Below, piece by piece: positions 1-6,545 of a stretch of 64,000 bases of DNA (position 1 is its first letter; every line of letters begins with the position of its first letter). The position numbers and the translations under genes are program-made. Origin of the DNA: DATJBF01 sp035516795 (GTDB taxonomy: Bacteria > Verrucomicrobiota > Verrucomicrobiia > Palsa-1439); assembly GCA_035516795.1 (NCBI GenBank), contig DATIZX010000010.1, positions 60,443-124,442 on the forward strand, written 5' to 3'. The notes under the pieces were generated by a model. The model worked only from the letters and a program-made list of their open reading frames with translations, was not told the DNA's origin and did no database searches.

Positions 1-83
1 GACGGTCGATTGGAACTCTCGACAGCGGCGTTTCGGCGGCCAGCCGGGGCGCAGTTGGAATTCTTCTCATCCGGAAAAGACAG

Positions 84-1283
84 ATGAAGCGCTCGCTTAA
101 TTTGCAGATTCTAGTCGTACGGCACACCGCATTGGTAAGGTCGTTGGTAAGGGCCGACCGCCGGGCGGCCCGCGTTCCAACAACTCGGCGCGCCCGGCGG
201 TCGCGCCCTACCCCTCAAATCAAGTACATCGCGATACTGGCTGCCGTCTCGATGTTAACCGCCACTGCCTTTGCCACGCCGCAACCCGGCCTGATCAAAT
301 CCGAATTCATTTTCGAGACTGCCCCGTTTCCGCAGTGCCACGCCTCGACCATTGCCGAAACAAAGGGCGGGCTTGTCGCCGCGTGGTTCGGCGGAACCCG
401 TGAACGCAACCCGGACGTGGGTATCTGGTTGTCGCGATGCGTTGGCGAAAAGTGGACGCCACCAGTGGAGGTCTCTAACGGGATCATTTCGCCCACGAAC
501 CGGTTCCCCTGCTGGAATCCGGTTCTATACCAGTATCAGCCAGTCGGCGCAGGGCCACTCCTGCTTTTCTACAAGGTCGGTCCCAACCCCAGCACATGGT
601 GGGGGATGTTGATGACTTCGACCGATGACGGCAAAACGTGGTCCAAACCGCGCCGGTTGCCCGATGGAATCTTCGGTCCGATCAAGAACAAGCCGGTGCA
701 GTTCGGCAATGGGGACCTTCTGTGTCCTTCCAGCACCGAGGGAACAAACGGTTGGCAGGTGCATTTCGAGCGCACCAGCGACTTTGGTCGCACTTGGACG
801 TCCACGCCACCGGTGAACGACGGCAAAGAAATCAGCGCGATTCAACCCGCTATTCTCTTTTGCCCCGGTCGCGGGCTCCTGGCGTTGGGAAGGACGAAGC
901 AGGGAAAGATATTCGAGATTTGGTCAAGCGACGGAGAAACCTGGGGCAAGATGACTTTGACCTCGCTGCCAAATCCGAATTCGGGAATCGACGCGGTCAC
1001 ACTCAAGGACGAACGGCAGATTCTGGTTTATAACCACAATGCCGTGCCGAAAGGTCGCAGCCCGCTTAACGTTGCCATCTCGCGCGACTGCAAAACGTGG
1101 CAGGCGGCTCTTGTGTTGGAAGACGAACCCGGCAGCGAGTTCTCGTATCCAGCCGTGATTCAAACCAGTGACGGCCTCGTTCACGTCACTTACACGTGGA
1201 AACGCCGGCGCATCAAGCACGTCGTGATCGACCCGGAAAAACTCGCACTGCGTCCGATAGTAAACGGCATCTGGCCGAAGTGA
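84..1283 (+). CDS. Exported sialidase-like BNR-repeat protein
   Basis: Predicted six-bladed beta-propeller hydrolase of the bacterial neuraminidase-like group (sialidase superfamily, COG4692-like). Asp-box motifs of the SxDxGxTW type are visible near residues 179 (STDDGKTW), 231 (TSDFGRTW), 282 (SSDGETW) and 333 (SRDCKTW). A hydrophobic export segment lies at about residues 47-65 (KYIAILAAVSMLTATAFA). The first 45 residues are basic and low in complexity because they cross a palindromic repeat (146-212). The next in-frame ATG (252) would cut the signal segment, so I keep the ATG at 84, preceded by GGAAAAG. True sialidase activity is not established: family members also act on other glycans or are uncharacterised. 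Confidence 0.7.
   Translation: MKRSLNLQILVVRHTALVRSLVRADRRAARVPTTRRARRSRPTPQIKYIAILAAVSMLTATAFATPQPGLIKSEFIFETAPFPQCHASTIAETKGGLVAAWFGGTRERNPDVGIWLSRCVGEKWTPPVEVSNGIISPTNRFPCWNPVLYQYQPVGAGPLLLFYKVGPNPSTWWGMLMTSTDDGKTWSKPRRLPDGIFGPIKNKPVQFGNGDLLCPSSTEGTNGWQVHFERTSDFGRTWTSTPPVNDGKEISAIQPAILFCPGRGLLALGRTKQGKIFEIWSSDGETWGKMTLTSLPNPNSGIDAVTLKDERQILVYNHNAVPKGRSPLNVAISRDCKTWQAALVLEDEPGSEFSYPAVIQTSDGLVHVTYTWKRRRIKHVVIDPEKLALRPIVNGIWPK
146..212. repeat. Palindromic repeat, GGTAGGGC family (copy 1)
   Basis: Imperfect inverted repeat. The left arm GGTAAGGGCCGACCGCCGGG is matched by the reverse complement of the right arm, GGTAGGGCGCGACCGCCGGG. The right arm's GCGCGCCCGGCGGTCGCGCC string recurs exactly in the copy at 43302-43373. 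Here the repeat lies in frame inside the 5' part of the sialidase-like gene. Confidence 0.7.
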
Positions 1284-1379
1284 ACCAGCTTCGTCTGTAT
1301 GGCCTCGCGCGCATGCTCGACGGTGAAATAGCATTGCGCCGTCCCGGCGGCCTCGTTATATTGCCACCGCCGATGGCAC

Positions 1380-1466
1380 GCGGACGTGGCGGAATTGGCA
1401 GACGCGCAGCCCTCAGGAGGCTGTGACCGCAAGGTCGTGGAGGTTCAACTCCTCTCGTCCGCACCA
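1380..1466 (+). tRNA. tRNA-Leu (anticodon CAG)
   Basis: A complete class II tRNA. The acceptor stem GCGGACG (1380-1386) pairs with CGTCCGC (1456-1462), followed by discriminator A and an encoded CCA. The D-arm TGGCGGAATTGGCAGACGCG is typical of leucine tRNAs. Anticodon stem CAGCC/GGCTG encloses loop CTCAGGA, giving anticodon CAG. A long variable arm (TGACCGCAAGGTCGT) and a TTCAACT T-loop are present. The next gene starts only 11 nt after the CCA, so read-through is possible. Confidence 0.97.
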
Positions 1467-1477
1467 GTTTGAATAAT

Positions 1478-1927
1478 ATGAAACGAGGAAGGCTTTTGCT
1501 GCTCACGGTTATCGTTGAGAGCACATTACTATCTTTGGCCGGTGCTCAGGTTTTGAGGCCGATCGATCCGAGCAAGAAGGCGGATGTCGATATGAAATCG
1601 TTAAGTCTGGGTGATGCACAATTCCAGACGGTTACACAACCGACACGCGATCAGCCGGCAGCGACACTTTCGAAGGGAACCCTCAGTCTGCAAGACATCC
1701 AGGAAAAGCAGATTGATTTTCAGACTTTGGAGAAGCCTACGGTCGAAAAACCGACCTTGCACCAGCCAAATTTCACCGCCAAACGCATTCCTGTCGAAAT
1801 CAACGAGGCGAGTAACAAGAACCTCGATCACGCCAAGAAGAAGGCGCCCATCACGAACCGCCAGATCCGTCCTTTCGCTCCCGGTGGCGAACAGGAGTTG
1901 AAAAAGCAGTTGAACGAGCCGCACTGA
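1478..1927 (+). CDS. Small exported protein of unknown function
   Basis: A 149-residue protein with an N-terminal signal peptide (KRGRLLLLTVIVESTLLSLAGA, probable cleavage after AGA). The mature part is rich in Lys, Gln, Thr and Pro, with a loose repeat of the type 'xxKPTVEKPTLHQPNF', suggesting an extended or unstructured exported chain. I recognise no domain. I chose ATG 1478 over the in-frame TTG at 1469, which sits directly against the tRNA. Ten bases separate it from the downstream lipoprotein gene on the same strand, so the two are probably cotranscribed and may work together in the envelope. Confidence 0.6.
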   Translation: MKRGRLLLLTVIVESTLLSLAGAQVLRPIDPSKKADVDMKSLSLGDAQFQTVTQPTRDQPAATLSKGTLSLQDIQEKQIDFQTLEKPTVEKPTLHQPNFTAKRIPVEINEASNKNLDHAKKKAPITNRQIRPFAPGGEQELKKQLNEPH

Positions 1928-1937
1928 TCTTTGAACG

Positions 1938-2318
1938 ATGAAACGATTTCTTTCGCGAACCACGGCATTCTTTGTTGCGTTTTTTCTAGTTACGGGTTGC
2001 GCGTCGCTGATTCCACCCGCGCCGGAAGGATTCCTGAAATCGGCTAACGACAATTGGAATCAATGGGCCAATCAAACCATCGACGTTGATTTCACTGATG
2101 TGCGCATTACCCATCTTCCGCTAACCGATGCCTTCACGGGATTGCACTTGGTCATTGCCCGGGCGGACGCTCCAATTGGCTCACTGCCAGTGACGCTGCA
2201 CGCCCAGCACATCACGCGTCGTCAGGCGCTCTGGCTCATTTCAAGAAAGTACGGTTTGAAGTTGACGCTCGAAAACGTGCCCGGTCAGCCGCTTTATCTT
2301 GGAGTTGCGAAGCAATAG
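1938..2318 (+). CDS. Lipoprotein with STN-like short domain
   Basis: A 126-residue predicted lipoprotein. After the basic start and a hydrophobic stretch there is a lipobox VTGC with Cys about residue 20, so it is expected to be anchored in a membrane facing the periplasm. Residues about 48-124 have the pattern of the secretin/TonB short N-terminal (STN) domain: a strand, then 'LPLTDAFTGL', 'LPVTLHAQHITRRQALWLIS' and a final 'YGLKLTLENV' strand pair. A second STN-like protein occurs at 50754-51383. Function unknown; such small STN proteins are frequent in Verrucomicrobia and are not by themselves secretins. Confidence 0.6.
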   Translation: MKRFLSRTTAFFVAFFLVTGCASLIPPAPEGFLKSANDNWNQWANQTIDVDFTDVRITHLPLTDAFTGLHLVIARADAPIGSLPVTLHAQHITRRQALWLISRKYGLKLTLENVPGQPLYLGVAKQ

Positions 2319-2372
2319 GGTTGTGGTCGCAGGATTTGGTGACATCTGAACTGACAGAAAAGGTGGGTATCC

Positions 2373-2591
2373 TTGCCGATTGAACGTCAACCGGTCGTCT
2401 CCAGCGACATCGCCTCGATCGGCTACGATGCGGAGAACGAGACGCTCGAAATCGAATTCAAGGCGACCGGTATCTACCGCTATTTCTCCGTTCCGAAGAA
2501 CGTCGTTGAAGAACTCCAGCGGACGCCTTCACCCGGGAAATTTTTCCGGCAAAATATTAAAGGCAAGTACGCCTGGGAAAGGGCCAACTGA
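2373..2591 (+). CDS. KTSC-domain protein
   Basis: A short 72-residue protein matching the KTSC domain: N-terminal 'SSDIASIGYD', then an E-E-F-x-x-G-x-YRYFSVP core, and 'SPGKFFRQNIKGKY' at the C terminus, where the family usually has a 'GKxFNxxIK' stretch. KTSC domains occur alone or fused to tRNA synthetase-like and nucleic-acid proteins; the biochemical role is unclear. The start is TTG at 2373, supported by AGGTGG at 2361-2366, 6 nt upstream. No in-frame ATG would leave the conserved N terminus intact. Confidence 0.75.
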   Translation: MPIERQPVVSSDIASIGYDAENETLEIEFKATGIYRYFSVPKNVVEELQRTPSPGKFFRQNIKGKYAWERAN

Positions 2592-2640
2592 AAATGGAAT
2601 AGTGGAGTGTTGGGCAGACTCACCCGCGATCATCGACGGC

Positions 2641-2703
2641 GGCGCGCTGAGGTCACCGCGCCCCACCAACAACTTCGGTAGGGCGGCCTGGCCCGGCCCG
2701 CCG
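2641..2703. repeat. Palindromic repeat, GGTAGGGC family (copy 2)
   Basis: Left arm GGCGCGCTGAGGTCACCGCG and right arm GGTAGGGCGGCCTGGCCCGG are inverted, diverged versions of the same arms seen at 146-212 and 43302-43373. It lies between the convergent KTSC and SOD genes and could also serve as a bidirectional terminator. Confidence 0.5.
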
Positions 2704-2769
2704 TTCCTTGAGACTTATGAAGCCGGCTCTACTCCCAATACTCCAGCCCCAGAATTCCAGAATTGACCT

Positions 2770-3393
2770 TTACTTCGCCTTCGCAAAGCGCGCGGCGATC
2801 TCGTCCCAGTGGACGACATTCCACCACGCATCGAGATAATCTTTGCGCCGGTTCTGATACTTCAAGTAGTACGCGTGCTCCCAAACGTCGACTCCAAGAA
2901 TTGGTGAACAAGGACAATCAACCACATCTTTCATGACCGGATTATCCTGATTGGGAGTCGAACAAATGCAGAGTTTGCCATCCTTTACGCCGAGCCACGC
3001 CCAGCCGCTGCCAAACCTTGTCATACCCGCTTTGGTGAACTGTTCCTTGAACTTGGCGAAGTCGCCAAAGCTGGCCTTGATGGCGTCAGCCAACGCGCCT
3101 TTGGGTTCGCCGCCACCACCCTTTTTCATGCTGGGCCAGAAAAAGCTGTGGTTCAGATGGCCACCTCCATTGTTACGAATTGCTCCGCGAACATCCTCTG
3201 GTAGCGCCTTGATGCTGGCCAGCAAAACGTTGAGAGGCTTGCCCTGCAGGTCGGCATGTTTCTCCAGCGCTGCGTTCAGGTTCGTAACGTAGCCTTGATG
3301 ATGTTTCGTGTAGTGAATTTCCATCGTGCGGGCGTCAATGTGCGGTTCCAGAGCATCATATGAGTAGGGCAGTTTCGGCAGTTCGTGCGGCAT
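2770..3393 (-). CDS. sodA: Superoxide dismutase, Mn type
   Basis: Converts superoxide to oxygen and hydrogen peroxide. The Fe/Mn-SOD family is clear over the full 207 residues. Metal ligands are visible as H27 (in HYTKHHQGY), H82 (in GGGHLNHSFFW), D169 and H173 (in DVWEHAYY). The GGGH triplet before NH and Gln149 in STPNQD are the positions that usually mark manganese enzymes; iron enzymes carry the second-sphere Gln next to the NH motif instead. No signal peptide, so cytoplasmic. Start ATG 3393 is preceded by AAAGGAG. It is a monocistronic unit; the 3' end faces the KTSC gene across repeat copy 2. Confidence 0.96.
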   Translation of the reverse strand: MPHELPKLPYSYDALEPHIDARTMEIHYTKHHQGYVTNLNAALEKHADLQGKPLNVLLASIKALPEDVRGAIRNNGGGHLNHSFFWPSMKKGGGGEPKGALADAIKASFGDFAKFKEQFTKAGMTRFGSGWAWLGVKDGKLCICSTPNQDNPVMKDVVDCPCSPILGVDVWEHAYYLKYQNRRKDYLDAWWNVVHWDEIAARFAKAK

Positions 3394-3531
3394 TGTCAGA
3401 CTCCTTTCATAAGTTAGAGTTAACCCTGCGAAAAAATCTCGCCACCGTCTGCATGGTAGCGCGAGCCAAGTGCGCTGTCAAATCTGAGGCCGCAGGAAAG
3501 GAATACTTGCGGCTGGTGATTGAGACGGGAA

Positions 3532-3813
3532 ATGGTACCTTGGCTTGAGTTCATGAACTGGCTTGTTCACCACGGGAAACGAGTGGCCCGCATCACGGCG
3601 GGAACCGTGGTGCTCATCGTCGGGATTTTTCTGGCTCTGCCCGGCGTTCCCGGACCGGGCCTGGTCGTCATGTTCATCGGCCTGAGCATTCTCGCTGTGG
3701 ATTTCGTCTGGGCCCGGCGCTTGAAACGTCAACTCAAGAACCAGGCGGGCCGAGCCCTTAGAAAAGTGCGCGGTCAACCGAAGAAGAATGGCGTGCCAGC
3801 CGAGAAGGTCTAG
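3532..3813 (+). CDS. PGPGW-type small membrane protein
   Basis: About 93 residues with a pair of hydrophobic segments around the diagnostic 'LPGVPGPG' turn, followed by a basic tail (RRLKRQLK...), matching the PGPGW putative transmembrane family. Function unknown. The start is uncertain: TTG 3520, ATG 3532 and ATG 3553 are all in frame; 3532 keeps the whole hydrophobic region and has a GAGACGGG stretch just upstream. The TAG stop overlaps the stop of the convergent glycosyltransferase gene by four bases (CTAG). Confidence 0.65.
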   Translation: MVPWLEFMNWLVHHGKRVARITAGTVVLIVGIFLALPGVPGPGLVVMFIGLSILAVDFVWARRLKRQLKNQAGRALRKVRGQPKKNGVPAEKV

Positions 3814-4547
3814 CGCGCCGCCTTCTCGTACCAGTGTTCGCAGTATTCCTTGCTGCGGATTTTTTTCTGCAGCCCAAAGGCGAAACCCAGGAGCTTCCCA
3901 AGCATCACCAGCAAGGGCGTCTGGTCGATTTTGCGCGTGGAGGTAATGATCCACCCTTTCTTGAGCAGGTTAAATTTCTGACCGCGCGGTTTGCCGAGTT
4001 TCTTCAGGTCGTAAGCGAGTTGTACGTCCTCCGCGGCATAGATCGTTTCATCGAACCCGCCAAACGAATCAAAGTCCGCCTTCCGGCAATGCATCATGCC
4101 GACCCCCACGCGGCTAAGCCTCACGTAAACGCCCCAGATGAAATAAAAGAAACTGATTTTCAGGCTGCGTCGTTCCGGTTCGATCCACGTGCCACCTCCC
4201 GCAATTCTCGGATTCTCCAAGTGGTCGTGAATTAACACCAATAGATTCTCGGTCACCTGGTTGTCGGCATCGCAGAACGCCAGATAACGCCCCCGGGCGA
4301 CCCGCACGCCGGCGTTGCGCGCTTTGCCGATATTGTTGACGGGCTCGAACACGACTGTGGCCCCGTGCTGGCGCGCCACTTCCGCCGTCGCGTCGCCGCT
4401 ATTGTTGTCTACCACAATGATCTCGGCGGTGCCGCCGCGCTCGCGTTGGTAAAGGGACGCGGCCTGTTGCAGGGAGTTGACGGTACGACCGATATACTTC
4501 TCCTCGTTCCATGCGGGAACGATGATGGAGAGAGTTGGAGATGACAT
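3810..4547 (-). CDS. Family 2 glycosyltransferase
   Basis: A GT-A fold transferase of about 245 residues. The start 'SIIVPAWNEEKYI' is the nucleotide-sugar binding strand, 'VVDNNSGD' and 'FCDADNQV' supply the metal-binding DxD region, and 'EDVQLAYDL' carries the catalytic ED pair. A hydrophobic segment near residues 130-145 (FFYFIWGVYV) may dock on the membrane; no export signal. Substrate unknown. ATG 4547 is preferred over GTG 4556. It sits on the same strand as, and upstream of no obvious partner except, the convergent PGPGW gene. Confidence 0.85.
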   Translation of the reverse strand: MSSPTLSIIVPAWNEEKYIGRTVNSLQQAASLYQRERGGTAEIIVVDNNSGDATAEVARQHGATVVFEPVNNIGKARNAGVRVARGRYLAFCDADNQVTENLLVLIHDHLENPRIAGGGTWIEPERRSLKISFFYFIWGVYVRLSRVGVGMMHCRKADFDSFGGFDETIYAAEDVQLAYDLKKLGKPRGQKFNLLKKGWIITSTRKIDQTPLLVMLGKLLGFAFGLQKKIRSKEYCEHWYEKAAR

Positions 4548-4620
4548 GAGACTCACGACGCGGTGAGCGACCCACCCTGCCGATTGGGTGAGGCGCGCAG
4601 CCCCGGCCCGCCGTTGGTCG

Positions 4621-4791
4621 TTATTTCCTTGGCTGTTCCGCTTCGTTGATCAGCATCACCGGAATGCCATCGCGAATCGGATAGCGCAACCCGCATTGCG
4701 GGTTCTGGCAAATGATCCGGTCGCCTTCCAACTTGACCTCAGCCTTGCATTGCGGGCACGCCAAAACCTCGAGCAATTCCTTGTCGATCAT
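4621..4791 (-). CDS. Trm112/YcaR-family small zinc-ribbon-like protein
   Basis: A 56-residue protein typical of the bacterial Trm112 family: 'LLEVLACPQCKAEV' near the start, a second Cys pair in 'IICQNPQCGLRYPIRDGIPVML'. The four Cys residues suggest a zinc site, which several bacterial homologues have lost. Trm112 proteins act as cofactors of methyltransferases, and bacterial ones occur next to diverse enzymes. ATG 4791 is chosen because GGAGGAA lies eight bases upstream; the longer frame beginning at 4902 is basic filler without a conserved N terminus. It lies downstream of larC on the same strand. Confidence 0.85.
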   Translation of the reverse strand: MIDKELLEVLACPQCKAEVKLEGDRIICQNPQCGLRYPIRDGIPVMLINEAEQPRK

Positions 4792-4902
4792 CGGTATTCC
4801 TCCACTTCCATTCTCGATCAGCGAACGTCTTCCCATCTCGCCGCTTGATGTGCGCGGGCCACGAGACGCGCGCTCAACCAACTGTTTCCTGCGGTTTGGC
4901 AC

Positions 4903-6111
4903 TCACGAGTGGCTACCGCGGACCGCTTCTTCGTAAACCTCCTTAACGCTCACGCCGGCATGCGCTGCTGCCCGTTTGCAGGACTCGAACTCCGGCGAGC
5001 GCGACACGATTTTGTCAGCCAATCGTCCGATCTTCACCTCGATGTCGCCGAATTTGGTGACAATCTTGACAATTTCTCGTGACAATTTTCGCCGCTGCGC
5101 CTGATAACAGCGTAGCCCAAAACTCGTCGTATGTGTCAACAGCAACTCCGCCATGCGATCGACGTCCGAACTTTCGCACAACAGCGTTACCAAGGTGCCG
5201 GGCCGATTCTTCTTCATCTGCACCGGCGTCAGATAAACATCGAGCGCTCCCGCCGCCAGCAGTCGCTCCATGACATCGCCAAACAACTGTGGATTCATAT
5301 CGTCGATATTCGTTTCGACTATCGCGATCGTATCCGTCTCGGTGTGGCCTCGGCTGTCTTCTGCCGGCTCGCCGAGGATCGCCCGCAAGACGTTCGGCGT
5401 GTTTTCCAGGTCCCGCGTGCCGGCGCCATAGCCGATCTTCTCGACGCGCAGGGGCGGCAACGTTCCAAATCGCGTGCAAAATTCCGCCAGTAACAGCGCG
5501 CCGGTCGGCGTGGTCAACTCGACCATCTCATTCGAGTGTCGCGTCGGCAAACCTTTCAGCAACTCCAGCGTGGCGGGTGCGGGCACCGGGATTCTTCCGT
5601 GAGCGGTCTCGACAAATCCCGAACCGAGCGGCGGCGGCAAAGCTTGTATCTCCGTAACGCTCAACAAATCCAACGCGATGCAGGCGCCGACGATGTCCAC
5701 GATCGAATCCACCGCGCCGACCTCGTGAAAATGAATTTTCTCCAACGGCACGCCGTGAATGTGCGCCTCGGCTTCGCCGAGTCGGCGAAACGCACTTAAG
5801 GCGCGCCGCTTTACGCCGTCCGAGAGCTTGCTTTCCGCGATCATCTCGACAATCTCCTTGTAGCCGCGATGATCGTGTTCATGTTTCTTCTGATGTCCGG
5901 GTTGGTGGCGAACTTCCTCAATCAGCACGTCGAATTTTGTGGCTGAGATATTCTTTTTCACCACGCGCCTAGCCGAGATGGAATAACCCGTCACCTTGAG
6001 CTTGGCCAATTCGGTGCGCAACGCCTCTTCGGACGCGCCGAGATCGAGTAGCGCCCCAAGGAACATGTCGCCACTGATGCCGTTAAAGCAGTCGACGTAA
6101 AGCAGTTTCAT
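4903..6111 (-). CDS. larC: Nickel-pincer cofactor nickel insertase LarC
   Basis: Full-length LarC (402 residues): inserts nickel into the pyridinium-bisthiocarboxylate nucleotide to make the NPN cofactor of lactate racemase and related enzymes. Visible hallmarks are the N-terminal 'YVDCFNGISGDMFLGALLDLG', a His-rich stretch near residues 70-82 (HQPGHQKKHEHDHRG), 'HFHEVGAVDSIVDIVG', and the C-terminal 'ETNIDDMNPQ' domain. The two domains are in one continuous frame, unlike the Lactobacillus gene where a programmed frameshift joins them. No larA, larB or larE is seen in this window. Confidence 0.93.
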   Translation of the reverse strand: MKLLYVDCFNGISGDMFLGALLDLGASEEALRTELAKLKVTGYSISARRVVKKNISATKFDVLIEEVRHQPGHQKKHEHDHRGYKEIVEMIAESKLSDGVKRRALSAFRRLGEAEAHIHGVPLEKIHFHEVGAVDSIVDIVGACIALDLLSVTEIQALPPPLGSGFVETAHGRIPVPAPATLELLKGLPTRHSNEMVELTTPTGALLLAEFCTRFGTLPPLRVEKIGYGAGTRDLENTPNVLRAILGEPAEDSRGHTETDTIAIVETNIDDMNPQLFGDVMERLLAAGALDVYLTPVQMKKNRPGTLVTLLCESSDVDRMAELLLTHTTSFGLRCYQAQRRKLSREIVKIVTKFGDIEVKIGRLADKIVSRSPEFESCKRAAAHAGVSVKEVYEEAVRGSHS

Positions 6112-6484
6112 GGTTCAGCTCAATTGAAAAGTGCTTGTGCTCTGCTCAAGGTTCGAACGTCTCGGACGGCGTTTGCATCCTGCGAAATCTTCCTCGCGCA
6201 TAACTTGCATGATCTGGCGGAACATTAGCAGATGTTTGGATGCGACAGCAACCCATTCCAGAACGAGGATTTGGCGGGATTCTTGGGGAGGCGAGAACAA
6301 ATGCAGACACGCAAATGTTCCCTCTAAACAAGAGCAGGACGTGGCTGCTAAAACCACGCCCTGCCCCAACCAGAAACTTCGTAGCCGCATTACGCAACCC
6401 GCAATTCGAGCAAGGCTTTCGCGCACTCGTAGTCAAACATGCGATTCGTTTCCGTACGGGGAAAACGGTCGGCAGAATGGATGG
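6112..6484. other. Intergenic region between divergent larC and ilvD
   Basis: No convincing gene. Open frames here are short, of odd composition, and run into ilvD antisense. It holds a strong imperfect hairpin at 6334-6364 and must contain the larC promoter. Confidence 0.5.
6334..6364. repeat. Inverted repeat (hairpin) upstream of ilvD
   Basis: GCAGG-A-CGTGG (6334-6344), a nine-base loop, then CCACG-C-CCTGC (6354-6364): ten pairs with one A/C mismatch. No T-run follows on either strand, so it is not an ordinary terminator; it could be an operator or a protein-binding site. Confidence 0.45.
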
Positions 6485-6513
6485 TTGTCGCCGGCAGGAG
6501 GACCGGCTATAAT
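6485..6513 (+). promoter_or_regulatory. Sigma70-type promoter of ilvD
   Basis: TTGTCG (6485-6490), 17-base spacer, TATAAT (6508-6513). Transcription would begin near 6520, about 25 bases before the ilvD ATG, whose ribosome site is AAAGGA (6532-6537). Confidence 0.6.
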
Positions 6514-6545
6514 GCGCTGGGTCAAAGCACGAAAGGATTTTCATC

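Noticed and set aside
4903..6111. Possible programmed frameshift in larC
   Set aside because: The frame is continuous from start to stop and both LarC domains are joined without a slippery site being needed.
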